A DNA stretch of 64,000 bases from NCBI GenBank assembly GCA_963597615.1, contig CAVBQS010000040.1, positions 8,723-72,722 on the forward strand, given 5' to 3'. Position 1 is the stretch's first letter. The number at the start of each line of letters is the position of its first letter. The notes under the pieces were generated by a model that saw only the letters and a program-made list of their open reading frames with translations, was not told where the DNA came from and did not search any database. This DNA is from CAKRJP01 sp963597615. Its GTDB lineage: Bacteria; Bacillota; Clostridia; Lachnospirales; Lachnospiraceae. Shown piece by piece: positions 10,082 through 18,975 of the stretch. The translations under genes and the position numbers were made by a program.

Positions 10082-10708
10082 CTATGCTTCCTGTACTTCG
10101 TTGGCTTCTTCATATTTGCTAAATACTTTAGTTAATGGAAAAGAAGTACAGTAAGCCAGAAAAGCAAAGCCAAAAATAACCAGAAAAACACGGATTATAG
10201 GGCTTACATAGGCCAGGGTAAATCCTATGAGGGTGATCAAGAGAAGAAAAAAAGTCTGCATAGGATTTGCCAAAGCAATCAGCAAAGAATTTTTTACTGT
10301 CTGTTTTAGGCTGTTTTCAAATCTTGCACTTAGAGCAAATACATATAAGAGGGAAATGACGTAAAGTAATGTACAGCATGCAATTACGATTAGAAAGGCA
10401 GTGCCCAGGCCTGTTTTGATCTGGGCCCAAAAGGCCAGGTTATACAGCAGGATTGCTCCTACCAGGGCATACAAAACAAACAGTAAAAAAGAACGTTTGA
10501 AATTTTCTTTTAGAGCAAACAAGTAAGAATGAACGATGTAGCCCTGCTCATTTCTTGCTTCCCGCAGGGTGACGGTATAGAGAGCGCTGATGGCCGGACC
10601 AATGGTCACAAGAGGGATGCAAGTGATCAGAAAAAGAATGTTTAAGATCACAAAATCAGAAAAAATTCCCAGAAATTGAAAAAGGGGGCCTTCGGTGTTG
10701 AATTTCAT
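10082..10708 (-). CDS. DUF624 (YesL-like) membrane protein
   Basis: 208 residues with start ATG at 10708 behind AAGGAGAAG. Four to five hydrophobic segments are visible (about 15-40, 72-95, 100-130, 150-185), and the start (FLGIFSDFVILNILFLITCI) is typical of DUF624. The molecular function of this family is unknown. Its members repeatedly occur beside YesMN-type two-component systems and LplABC-type sugar importers, as here. It is transcribed with the cellobiose phosphorylase gene and diverges from the ABC importer across 264 bp in which no gene is apparent. Confidence 0.85.
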   Translation of the reverse strand: MKFNTEGPLFQFLGIFSDFVILNILFLITCIPLVTIGPAISALYTVTLREARNEQGYIVHSYLFALKENFKRSFLLFVLYALVGAILLYNLAFWAQIKTGLGTAFLIVIACCTLLYVISLLYVFALSARFENSLKQTVKNSLLIALANPMQTFFLLLITLIGFTLAYVSPIIRVFLVIFGFAFLAYCTSFPLTKVFSKYEEANEVQEA

Positions 10709-10972
10709 AACTCTTCTCCTTCCATAAAGAAAATAAAAACATTTTTCTTAGCATATGCTTATCTTATGGAGGAATTAGGCAAAAAACTACAGATAAAAAT
10801 AGAGGTAAAATACCTTAAAAAATAGATTTTAAGGGGGTCTATCTGAAAAAGACAAAATTTTTCCTATAGTTAGCCTCTGATTTGGTCGGTATCTTCTTAA
10901 TAGAAGAGAATGCTACAATGAGCAGGAATTAAAGAGAAGCTGCAGCACAATTTAAAAGAAGGAGAGAGTACA

Positions 10973-11914
10973 ATGAAAAAACAAGCGGTAAGCAAAACAA
11001 ATCAAAGTGCAGCCAAGGTTGCCAGAAGCCGCAGATTGTTCTACTGTCTAATACCCTTTATCATTTTATGTTTCCTGTTTTCTTATTTCCCTCTTCATGG
11101 ATGGATTTATTCCTTCTATGATTACAAACCGCCCCTTGACCTGTCTCAGTGTGAGTTTGTAGGTCTGAAGTGGTTTAAGACCTTATTTGCAAATAAGACC
11201 CAGGTTGCGCAGATGATTCAGGTAATGAAAAATACCTTTGCCATGAGTTTGCTGGGAATTGCAACATCTATTTTGCCGGCAGCATTTGCTATTTTTCTAA
11301 ATGAGATCAAAAGTAAGTGGTTCAAGAATCTGGTACAGACCCTGACTACCCTGCCAAACTTCATCAGCTGGGTTTTGGTTTATTCCGTAGCCTTCAGCTT
11401 ATTTACAGACAGTGGTATGGTGAATACAGTTCTGCAGAATATGGGAATCATTACAAGCCCCATTAAATTCTTGGACAGTGATGCCCATACGTATTTGTGG
11501 ATGACCTTATGGAGTATGTGGAAAGGCCTTGGATGGGGAGCAATCATGTATCTGGCGGCCATTGCCGGAATTGATCAGGAACTTTATGAGGCGGCTAAAG
11601 TAGATGGTGCAAACCGTTTCCAGGTAATCAAAAACATTACAGTACCGGCCCTGGCCCCTACATTTTTTGTATTGTTAATGATGTCCGTAGCAAACTTCCT
11701 AAACAATGGTATGGACCAGTACTATGTATTCCAGAACGCATTTAATAAAGAACATATTCAGGTACTTGACCTGTATGTTTATAACATTGGTATGACTGGA
11801 AGCAGTTTATCCCTAGCAACTGCCATCAGTATGTTAAAGAGTGTGGTCAGTGTTACCTTGCTTATGATCGTAAACTTCGTATCCAAGAAAACACGTGGAG
11901 CATCTATTATTTAA
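10973..11914 (+). CDS. ABC sugar transporter permease, LplB/YtcP family, first subunit
   Basis: 313 residues starting at ATG 10973 behind AAGGAGAGAG. Six transmembrane segments follow a basic N-terminus. The EAA loop that docks on the ATPase reads EAAKVDGANRFQVIKNI (about 203-219). Homologues form a heterodimer with a second permease and import complex oligosaccharides in Firmicutes. First gene of a permease-permease-lipoprotein operon. No ATPase is encoded nearby, as is usual for CUT1 systems that share an MsmK-type ATPase encoded elsewhere. Substrate is inferred from the flanking glycosidases. Confidence 0.92.
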   Translation: MKKQAVSKTNQSAAKVARSRRLFYCLIPFIILCFLFSYFPLHGWIYSFYDYKPPLDLSQCEFVGLKWFKTLFANKTQVAQMIQVMKNTFAMSLLGIATSILPAAFAIFLNEIKSKWFKNLVQTLTTLPNFISWVLVYSVAFSLFTDSGMVNTVLQNMGIITSPIKFLDSDAHTYLWMTLWSMWKGLGWGAIMYLAAIAGIDQELYEAAKVDGANRFQVIKNITVPALAPTFFVLLMMSVANFLNNGMDQYYVFQNAFNKEHIQVLDLYVYNIGMTGSSLSLATAISMLKSVVSVTLLMIVNFVSKKTRGASII

Positions 11915-11930
11915 GGAAGGAGGAAAAGAA

Positions 11931-12848
11931 GTGGAAGCCGTAGTAAAAAAGCATCATAAAAAAATGAAAAGCGGGGACATTGCATTTAGTATTGTCAACT
12001 ATCTGGTGTTTATTATCATTACAGTGATCTGTGCCTATCCTTTTTACTATATGATCATAAACACCCTCAGTAATAACGAATTAAGTGCCAATGGAGCCAT
12101 TAATTTCCTTCCTCAGGGGATACATCTTGGAAACTATATTCAAGTCTTATCCTTAGATGGACTTCCCAGGGCAGCACTGATTTCTGTGGCCAGAACTGTG
12201 ATCGGTACAGTTTGTGCCGTAATGGCATCAGCCTTTTTGGGATTCCTTTTTACCCAGGAAGAACTTTGGCACAGAAAATTATGGTATCGGTTTTTCGTAA
12301 TTACCATGTACTTTAATGCAGGTATGATTCCTATGTTTATTACCATGCGAACCCTGCATCTGACCAATACCTTCTGGGTATACATTTTGCCGGCCATAGT
12401 ACAGCCCTTTAGTATTATTATGGTGAAGACCTATATTGAATCTATGCCCAAATCTCTTCAGGAAGCTGCAGAGATTGACGGGGCAGGGATTCTCACCATC
12501 TTCTGGAAGATTATCCTTCCTACAGCCAAGCCAATTCTTGCTACCGTAGCGATTTGGGCAGCTGTTGCACAGTGGAATTCCTTCCAGGATACATTGATCT
12601 ATATTACAGATCAGAAGCTTTATTCTTTACAGTATCTGTTGTACACTTATATCAATCAGGCAAGTTCCCTGGCAGCCATGGTTCGAAACTCAGGAACAGT
12701 TTCAGCAGCCATGATGGCATCACAGCAGACACCAACTTCAATACGAATGACAGTTTCTGTTATTGTAGTATTACCGATTTTGTTTGTATATCCGATTTTC
12801 CAGAGATTCTTTGTATCTGGTATCATGATCGGTTCTGTAAAAGGTTAA
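11931..12848 (+). CDS. ABC sugar transporter permease, LplC family, second subunit
   Basis: 305 residues from a GTG at 11931, chosen because GGAAGGAGG ends 7 bases before it. An in-frame ATG at 11895 lies inside the first permease gene and has no such site. Six membrane segments are seen. The EAA loop reads QEAAEIDGAGILTIFWKI (about 172-189). Partner of the permease encoded 16 bp upstream, and 13 bp ahead of the lipoprotein gene. Role is import of oligosaccharides across the cytoplasmic membrane. Confidence 0.92.
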   Translation: MEAVVKKHHKKMKSGDIAFSIVNYLVFIIITVICAYPFYYMIINTLSNNELSANGAINFLPQGIHLGNYIQVLSLDGLPRAALISVARTVIGTVCAVMASAFLGFLFTQEELWHRKLWYRFFVITMYFNAGMIPMFITMRTLHLTNTFWVYILPAIVQPFSIIMVKTYIESMPKSLQEAAEIDGAGILTIFWKIILPTAKPILATVAIWAAVAQWNSFQDTLIYITDQKLYSLQYLLYTYINQASSLAAMVRNSGTVSAAMMASQQTPTSIRMTVSVIVVLPILFVYPIFQRFFVSGIMIGSVKG

Positions 12849-12861
12849 GGAGGAAAATTTG

Positions 12862-14625
12862 ATGAAAAAGAAAGTAATAGGTATTTTGCTGTCTACGGTA
12901 CTTGCAGCATCCGCGATTCTTACGGGATGTGGCGGAAGTGACAGCAGTGAATCTGCCAGTTCAGACGATCTTCTGACAGTAGATGTATATGACGATCAGG
13001 CCAACTATCAGGGAATTCAGTCTGGATGGTTTGCAAAAATCGTGAAAGACAAATTCAATATTGAATTAAATGTTATTGCACCCAACGTAGCAGGTGGTGG
13101 AGATACCCTCTTCCAAACAAGATCTGCAGCAGGAAATCTGGGAGATATTATTATTTCCAATACAGAAAATGGTCGTCTAAAAGACATGGTAACAGCTGGA
13201 CTTTTGATGGATATGACGGATTTTTTGAAAGATAAAGATGTAATGAAAAACTATGGTGATGCCATCGAAAAGGCCAATGAGAATGCAGGACAGGACGGAG
13301 TATGGTGCATTCCAAGTGAAATCTCCAGCCAGTCACCGGAAGTTTCAGCAGATGGTATTGAACCTTTGGTTGCTCCTTACATGAGATGGGACGGATATGA
13401 AGCCATTGGTTGTCCGGAAATCAAAACTCTAGAAGACTGGATCCCGGTTATGAAACAGCTTCAGGAGCAGATTCCAGAAAGTGATTCCGGTAAAAAGACC
13501 TATGCTTTGTCACTCTTTAAAGACTGGGACGGAAGCTCTATGGTAGCTGCAAAGAACTTCTGCTCCCTCTATGGATACAATGACACCGGTACAGGTTTCG
13601 TTTTGGCAAAAGCAGACGGAAGTGATTTTCAGGATATTACAGACAGTGACGGAATCTATGTAAGAGCTTTAAAATTCCTCTTCGAGGCAAATCAGGAAGG
13701 CTTAATTGACCCAGAGTCAACTACTCAAAGTTATGATATTCTTTCTGATAAATACCGTGATGGACAAATTCTTACTTCACTTTGGTCTTATCAGGGACAG
13801 GCTTACTACAATACAACTGAGCACAAGGAAGCTGGAAAGGGCTTTATGCCAGGCTTTATCGAAGATTCTTCACCGTATACCGCGGGATGTTATTCAGAAG
13901 GTAATGCAAAAGTTGTAATCTGCATCGGAAGCCAGGCAAAAGAGCCGGAAAGAATTGCTGAATTTATCGATTGGCTCTACTCACCGGAAGGAGTAGAATG
14001 CGCAGGACAGTCCAATGGTGCAGCCGGTCCAGAGGGACTTACCTGGGAGATGGATGGAGACAAGGCAGTTCTGACTGACTTTGGTGAGAAAGCACTTCCA
14101 AGTAATGATGTAACTGTATCTGATGAATGGGGCGGTGGTTCTTGGAAGGATGGTGTATGTGCATTAAACTTCAAGACCGTAGCACTTGTTGATACAGATC
14201 CGAATACCAACGAGCCTTACATGGAGACTATGTGGTCCTCTGTTTTGGAGAAGAACAATACATCCTTGGATACTAGCTGGAAAGATTGGGCAGGTGGAGC
14301 AGAAACTACTATTGAATATCTGGAAAATAAAGGTGCCCTTTCAGTATCTCCTGGTATCTCCTATACACAGCCAGAGGAATCTTCTGATATTACAACCTTA
14401 AGAAACCAGTGTAAGACAACTATCGTAGATAGTTCTTGGCAGATGGTATTTGCATCAGATGAAGCGGAATTCAATGAAATTCTTAAAAACATGCAGGATA
14501 CAGTCAAGGGACTTGGATACGAAGAAGTTCTAAAGGTTGATATGCAGAATGCAAAAGATCAGGCAGCAGCAAAAAGACAGGCTGTAGAAGATTACAATAG
14601 CTCCAATTCTCAGGACGGAGAATAA
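12862..14625 (+). CDS. Extracellular sugar-binding lipoprotein of the ABC importer
   Basis: 587 residues. ATG 12862 is preferred over the TTG three bases earlier because AGGAGG then sits 8 bases upstream. A lipoprotein signal peptide ends in the lipobox LTGC (cysteine about 24), followed by a serine-rich linker, so the protein is anchored outside the membrane. Its length matches the large LplA-type binding proteins for oligosaccharides. It is the last gene of the importer operon and is followed by a 15-bp terminator stem. The acidic surface and several Trp and Tyr residues fit carbohydrate binding. The actual ligand is not readable from the sequence; xyloglucan fragments are the best guess from context. 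Confidence 0.92.
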   Translation: MKKKVIGILLSTVLAASAILTGCGGSDSSESASSDDLLTVDVYDDQANYQGIQSGWFAKIVKDKFNIELNVIAPNVAGGGDTLFQTRSAAGNLGDIIISNTENGRLKDMVTAGLLMDMTDFLKDKDVMKNYGDAIEKANENAGQDGVWCIPSEISSQSPEVSADGIEPLVAPYMRWDGYEAIGCPEIKTLEDWIPVMKQLQEQIPESDSGKKTYALSLFKDWDGSSMVAAKNFCSLYGYNDTGTGFVLAKADGSDFQDITDSDGIYVRALKFLFEANQEGLIDPESTTQSYDILSDKYRDGQILTSLWSYQGQAYYNTTEHKEAGKGFMPGFIEDSSPYTAGCYSEGNAKVVICIGSQAKEPERIAEFIDWLYSPEGVECAGQSNGAAGPEGLTWEMDGDKAVLTDFGEKALPSNDVTVSDEWGGGSWKDGVCALNFKTVALVDTDPNTNEPYMETMWSSVLEKNNTSLDTSWKDWAGGAETTIEYLENKGALSVSPGISYTQPEESSDITTLRNQCKTTIVDSSWQMVFASDEAEFNEILKNMQDTVKGLGYEEVLKVDMQNAKDQAAAKRQAVEDYNSSNSQDGE

Positions 14626-14643
14626 TAAGTAATTGATAAAAAA

Positions 14644-14680
14644 GAAAATGACTGGGGAAGAATTCCTCAGTCATTTTTAT
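14644..14680. terminator. Bidirectional terminator between lipoprotein gene and response regulator gene
   Basis: A 15-bp stem (14644-14658 with 14662-14676, core AAAATGACTG) with a three-base loop. T-tracts lie on both sides, so it can end both convergent transcripts. Confidence 0.85.
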
Positions 14681-14681
14681 A

Positions 14682-16229
14682 TTAGTGATTGTTACCGGTC
14701 CGGCTCTTTCGATATTCCGCAGGACTCATGCCGGTATATTTATTAAATTTCTTATGAAAATAATCAACATTTGAGTAGCCCACTCTTTGGGCAATCTCGT
14801 AGACCTTGTAGTCATACTCTTCCAAGAGTTTTTTGGAATTTTCAATTCGGATTTCATCCACATAAGAATTGAAATTTTTCCCTGTTGTTTTGCTGAAAAC
14901 CTTTCCCAGATAGGAGCTATTGTAGCCAAAAAGTTCCGCAATAGACCCAAGTTTTAGGTTCTTTTGATAATTGTGATGAATGTAATTTAAAATTCCGTCC
15001 ATAACGCTTTCCCGGCTTGGAGAGTCGATGGCATTCATGTACATTTCAAACTGCACAGTAAAAAACTGTAAAATCTCATACAGATAATATTGTTCTTCAA
15101 TGCCGCTGATAATGGCTGCATTATTGGGAAGAGGCAGGTCTGCAAGGCCATAGGTGTGGGTAATAATGGACTTTACCTGAATCATAATATCAGCAAGATA
15201 GTGTTTTAAGACGGCTACCTCTGCGTTGGTAAAGTATAGTTCATTTTTTAGTTCATCCAAAACTTCCATCAACATATGAAGGTTTCCTGACTGAATATAA
15301 TTGGCAATTCGTTCAGAATAGCTATCCTGCAATAGGCTTGTTTTTGGCCTGGATTCATTGTTTTCAGGAAGTTCAAGGAAGCCTAGAACATGCTGGTTGG
15401 GACTGCAAAAAAATCTTCGTTTCATAAGTTCCGAAGCCTCTTCAAAGGAAGCATAAATTTGGTCCACCCGATATACCGGATGTCCATAAGTAAGAAATAG
15501 AGAATCCAGGGGAGATCCTTTTTGGGGTTGCCCAAAGTAGCGGTCTAAAAGTTCCTGAAAACGATTTAGGGCAAAATTTCCTTTCAACAAAATGACATTC
15601 CGATTATCCAGGCGAATATCATCCAGAGAATTATGGTCTTTGTTGACCAGCCGGAGAATATCGGCAAAATTCCAGGTGGTCTGGAAGGATTCCTGATTAT
15701 AGTTGGTGTAGATAATTACCTGGTAAATAGAAGCTTCCAAAGCAATATCGTGATAGTCAAGATAGGTGTCGTCGATCTTATTTAGGAGAATATCCTTCAG
15801 TATAGAGTCTCTGGCTTTGGACCGATATTCTACCAGTTTTTTTTCGGTAGTCTGCTCCTCAGTGAGGGAGTTTTTTGCTTCCAAAACAGCTTTTTCCAGT
15901 TCTTCTTCTTCGATAGGTTTGGTAAGATAGGAACTAACCCCATATTTGATGGCTTCCTGGGCATAGGAAAAATCAGAGTAGCCACTGAGAATAATAAACT
16001 TTCCCTGAAAACCTTTCTCTTTTGCCTGTCTAATGACTTCTAAGCCGGAAAGCTTGGGCATGCGAATATCCATAAGAACCACGTCAGGCCGAGAAACCAA
16101 AATCTGTGCCAAAGTATCTGCCCCATTTTTCCCTTCCCCGCATATATAAAATCCAAGCTCAGACCAATCCAGAATATAACGCAGTCCTTCTCGGACATCT
16201 TGTTCATCATCTGCTATAAATAATTTCAT
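14682..16229 (-). CDS. Two-component response regulator, YesN type (receiver plus AraC DNA-binding domain)
   Basis: 515 residues from ATG 16229, placed by AAAGGAG just upstream and by the receiver consensus MKLFIADDE; an earlier in-frame start overlaps the kinase gene. An N-terminal receiver holds acidic D7, D8 and phospho-acceptor D54 (VLMDIRMP). A long central linker follows, and a C-terminal AraC-type pair of helix-turn-helix motifs (about 415-510) ends SPAEYRKSR. Its ATG lies 2 bases beyond the kinase stop, so the two are translationally coupled. In this family the phosphorylated regulator turns on the adjacent sugar importer and glycosidases; that target is inferred. Confidence 0.95.
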   Translation of the reverse strand: MKLFIADDEQDVREGLRYILDWSELGFYICGEGKNGADTLAQILVSRPDVVLMDIRMPKLSGLEVIRQAKEKGFQGKFIILSGYSDFSYAQEAIKYGVSSYLTKPIEEEELEKAVLEAKNSLTEEQTTEKKLVEYRSKARDSILKDILLNKIDDTYLDYHDIALEASIYQVIIYTNYNQESFQTTWNFADILRLVNKDHNSLDDIRLDNRNVILLKGNFALNRFQELLDRYFGQPQKGSPLDSLFLTYGHPVYRVDQIYASFEEASELMKRRFFCSPNQHVLGFLELPENNESRPKTSLLQDSYSERIANYIQSGNLHMLMEVLDELKNELYFTNAEVAVLKHYLADIMIQVKSIITHTYGLADLPLPNNAAIISGIEEQYYLYEILQFFTVQFEMYMNAIDSPSRESVMDGILNYIHHNYQKNLKLGSIAELFGYNSSYLGKVFSKTTGKNFNSYVDEIRIENSKKLLEEYDYKVYEIAQRVGYSNVDYFHKKFNKYTGMSPAEYRKSRTGNNH

Positions 16230-16231
16230 TT

Positions 16232-18025
16232 TTAGGTCTCCTTTCGGTATTTTTGAGCGGGAATTTCCATAATAATAAGGGTTCCCCAATTCTTTTTGCT
16301 TTTAATGGTAAGTCCATAAGAGTCGCCGTAGCATAGTTTTATACGCTGGTTAATATTGTATAAGCCAATGCTTCTAGAAGACTCTTTGGGGTGGTGATAA
16401 ATATTCTGTTTCATTTGTTCCACTTCTTCCGGTGTCATACCGCAGCCGTTATCAAATACTTGGATATATAAGCTTTCTTGCCGGGCATAAATGTGAATAA
16501 TAATCTTACCATTTTCTTCTACCTCTTCCAAGCCATGAAGAACGGCATTCTCTACAATGGGTTGAAGTAGAAGGGGCATGATCTGAAGCTCGGAAAGCTC
16601 CAGCTTAGGGTCTGCCTTTAGGGTGTAATTCACCCTGTCGTGGAAGCGAAGCTTTTGGATGGCAAGATATGTGTTGATATAATCCAGCTCTTTTTCTAGA
16701 GTGGTAAAGGAAGTGGTGGTATTGCTTAAGACATACCGCATGGACTTGCCAAGTAACTTAACTGCATTTGCCACTTCTTTGTTGCCGGCTTTCAAGGCTC
16801 GCATGCGGATGGTTTCCAGGGTATTATACAGAAAATGAGGATTAATCTGGCTGGAAAGCATCTTAAACTCCATCTGCTGCTGTTGGTTTGCCAGTTCTTG
16901 ACTGCGAATCTCAGCCTGATAGGCGGAAGCTTCAATATCCCGGATATCCTGGACCATGATGCCAAGGTCTTTAAAAGCTTCTGAAATTTCGTCCGTTCCG
17001 GAAAAGCTATCTGCGATTTCATAATTTCCCAAACTGACAGTATGCATAGTCTCTCTGAGGGTAATGACCCGGTGGCTGAAATACCTGGAGTAAGCCAGCA
17101 CAAAGATACTGGTAGGAATCAGGATCAGGAGAATTAGGGCAATATGGATGAGACTAAGTCGATTCATATTGGGGTAGGCCTCATAATCTAAGGATGCAAT
17201 ATAAAAAATATCATCGGAGTAGCTGATAGACAGGGCACTGATACAGCCAATCACTTTGGTATTATTACAGTCTAGAGGGCCGAGATAGTATCCGGAAGGT
17301 CCCGCTTTATATATATCAGGCAGGCTAGTGATGCTGTCAGAATCGCTCTGGTAAAACTGGGAATCTTCATTGAGCCATACCACAGTTTTTAGAGAACTAT
17401 TTTCAATCCGATTTTTAAGTTGGTTGTTGCTAAGGGAAACCTTCAGGATGGCAAAGCTGTTTTTTTGCGGAAGAAAAATCCGACAGTGCAAGGTTACCAG
17501 GGGAGAAGTTCTGCCAAAACGGTCAGTCTGAGTCTCTACAGACCAAAAGGGGGTAGAACTTTCGGCAGCTCTTGCATACCAAGATTCTTCTTGTACTTCC
17601 TCAGTGATGGGTTGGATATATTCTGTAGCCGGAATGGAGGTATTGTAGGTATATACAGCAATTTCCTGAATAGAAGCATCCTCTGACAGGGTATAATTAA
17701 ACCCACTAAAAGATTCTGCCCTAAGTTGCCCCTGGCGGTTGTCTGAAAAATCTGTGCTAAGAAGACTGATGAGTTCCTTGTCATCTGCAAGTTGCCTGGA
17801 CTCGTTATAAATGTTGGAGGTCAAATCTAAGAGAGAAGATCTGACCCGAAGATTATCAGAGTGGGCTTGCTGTCTGTAGTGGTCCGCAAGGAGGGACCTT
17901 GAGTTATAGAGAAGATAATTTCCCAACAAGAGAACCGGAATAAAGATTGCAAGAAAAAATATAATATGAAGTTGATGCTGTACCTTAACCCGGCTGAAAA
18001 TACCGGAAGCTTTTTTGCCTTTCAT
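16232..18025 (-). CDS. Sensor histidine kinase, YesM type
   Basis: 597 residues from ATG 18025, with AGGTGG eight bases upstream; a GTG at 18037 is the alternative start. Transmembrane helices at about 20-41 and 291-312 enclose an extracellular sensor of roughly 250 residues. A HAMP-like linker and a His_kinase domain follow, with phospho-accepting H397 in QINPHFLYN. The HATPase domain carries the N box VENAVLHG and the glycine box DNGCGM near the C-terminus. It pairs with the YesN regulator downstream. The sensor probably detects the external oligosaccharide directly or through the binding lipoprotein. Confidence 0.95.
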   Translation of the reverse strand: MKGKKASGIFSRVKVQHQLHIIFFLAIFIPVLLLGNYLLYNSRSLLADHYRQQAHSDNLRVRSSLLDLTSNIYNESRQLADDKELISLLSTDFSDNRQGQLRAESFSGFNYTLSEDASIQEIAVYTYNTSIPATEYIQPITEEVQEESWYARAAESSTPFWSVETQTDRFGRTSPLVTLHCRIFLPQKNSFAILKVSLSNNQLKNRIENSSLKTVVWLNEDSQFYQSDSDSITSLPDIYKAGPSGYYLGPLDCNNTKVIGCISALSISYSDDIFYIASLDYEAYPNMNRLSLIHIALILLILIPTSIFVLAYSRYFSHRVITLRETMHTVSLGNYEIADSFSGTDEISEAFKDLGIMVQDIRDIEASAYQAEIRSQELANQQQQMEFKMLSSQINPHFLYNTLETIRMRALKAGNKEVANAVKLLGKSMRYVLSNTTTSFTTLEKELDYINTYLAIQKLRFHDRVNYTLKADPKLELSELQIMPLLLQPIVENAVLHGLEEVEENGKIIIHIYARQESLYIQVFDNGCGMTPEEVEQMKQNIYHHPKESSRSIGLYNINQRIKLCYGDSYGLTIKSKKNWGTLIIMEIPAQKYRKET

Positions 18026-18092
18026 ACTCAAAACCACCTGAAAATGCCTACCAATAATTACTTCTCTATATTATATAATTTTGCCGGAAAAA

Positions 18093-18179
18093 ATGAAAGT
18101 TTATAAGTATATCAAAGATGAAAAAGAAAATCTGTCAGACCTTGCAGAGGAAGTGATTCGACAGATTAAAGAAAAATAG
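18093..18179 (+). CDS. Possible small ORF, 28 residues, unknown
   Basis: ATG 18093 opens a 28-codon frame, MKVYKYIKDEKENLSDLAEE... ending IRQIKEK. It is charged and helical-looking. Only a weak GGAAAAA precedes the start, and the stop codon lies within the left arm of the CIRCE operator at 18176. It could be a real microprotein, the remnant of a longer gene, or chance. It sits in the 355-bp gap between the histidine kinase start and the first Hsp20 gene; the rest of the gap is the CIRCE promoter and a long 5-prime leader. Confidence 0.22.
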   Translation: MKVYKYIKDEKENLSDLAEEVIRQIKEK

Positions 18180-18218
18180 CACTCACCTCTTGACAGTGCT
18201 AATAAGAGGTGTTATAGT
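18176..18218 (+). promoter_or_regulatory. CIRCE operator overlapping the promoter of the first Hsp20 gene
   Basis: Arms ATAGCACTC (18176-18184) and CAGTGCTAA (18194-18202) are separated by exactly nine bases, close to the CIRCE consensus TTAGCACTC-N9-GAGTGCTAA bound by HrcA. The -35 box TTGACA (18190-18195) is made from the spacer and the first bases of the right arm, and TATAGT (18213-18218) follows at 17 bases. HrcA binding would directly block RNA polymerase. Confidence 0.9.
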
Positions 18219-18257
18219 ACAGCTAGAACAAAGGAAGAGGGATAAGGAAATGAAGAT

Positions 18258-18350
18258 ATGAAGCCGACAGCATTCATAGAAGTTTCCCGATCGCGAATCC
18301 AGAAGTTCCGACACACAACACCTCGGAATTCTTCGATGGTGCTAAAATAA
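18258..18350 (+). other. Leader ORF in the long 5-prime UTR of the first Hsp20 gene
   Basis: A 30-codon frame (MKPTAFIEVS... to VLK) lies between the CIRCE promoter and the Hsp20 start. It has only a weak purine run upstream. The same leader can fold a hairpin pairing AGAAGTTCCG (from about 18299) with CGGAATTCTT (from about 18327). The second Hsp20 gene lacks this segment of about 120 bases. It may be structural rather than coding. Confidence 0.25.
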
Positions 18351-18380
18351 ATATTTGTCACTTGGAAGGAGAGATGACTT

Positions 18381-18833
18381 ATGATGATGCCTAGTATTTT
18401 TGGAGAGAACTTATTTGATGATTTTATGAATGATTTTACATTCCCGACATTCCCGAATGTAGACAAAGCCTTGTATGGAAAACATGCAAAGAACCTTATG
18501 AAGACAGATGTCAAAGAGACAGAGACTGGTTATGAAGTAGATGTTGATCTTCCTGGATTTAAGAAAGACGAGATCCAGATGAAGCTCAAAGACGGAATGC
18601 TTACCGTCAGTGCAGCCAAGGGATTGGATAAAGATGAGGAAGACAAGAAGGGTAACTACATCAGAAAAGAGCGTTACGCAGGTAGCCTAAGCAGAAGCTT
18701 TTATGTAGGTGAGCATGTAACAGTTGAGGATGTACATCCGAAGTATGAGAATGGTATCCTTTCATTCACTATTCCGAAAGAAGAGCCTAAAAAGGTTGAA
18801 GAGAAGAACCATTATATTTCAATTGAGGGATAA
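18381..18833 (+). CDS. Small heat-shock protein, Hsp20/alpha-crystallin family (copy 1)
   Basis: 150 residues. ATP-independent holdase chaperone that binds unfolding proteins. The alpha-crystallin domain spans about 38-135, with VDVDLPGFKKDEI in its early strands and the GILSFTIPK motif near the end. The start MMMPSIF lies behind AAGGAGAG; three consecutive ATGs make the exact start uncertain by two codons. Expressed from the CIRCE-overlapped promoter at 18190 after a leader of about 155 bases. A second, 137-residue copy at 21141 has the same start and the same operator type. The encoded chain carries an extra KALYGKHAKN insert before the domain. Confidence 0.96.
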   Translation: MMMPSIFGENLFDDFMNDFTFPTFPNVDKALYGKHAKNLMKTDVKETETGYEVDVDLPGFKKDEIQMKLKDGMLTVSAAKGLDKDEEDKKGNYIRKERYAGSLSRSFYVGEHVTVEDVHPKYENGILSFTIPKEEPKKVEEKNHYISIEG

Positions 18834-18899
18834 TCCTTAGGGAGGGAAAAATTCCTTTGACTTTTGGAAAAACAGGAAATATAATAACTGCAGACGAGT

Positions 18900-18943
18900 A
18901 GCAAGTAAGCGTAAATCCAGTTTACTTGCTATTTGTTTTTTTT
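18900..18943 (+). terminator. Intrinsic terminator after the first Hsp20 gene
   Basis: An 11-bp stem with one G-U pair (18900-18910 with 18920-18930, AGCAAGTAA arm) followed by a run of eight T. Confidence 0.85.
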
Positions 18944-18975
18944 ATTAAAATATAGTATTTGTCATGAAAAAGTGT

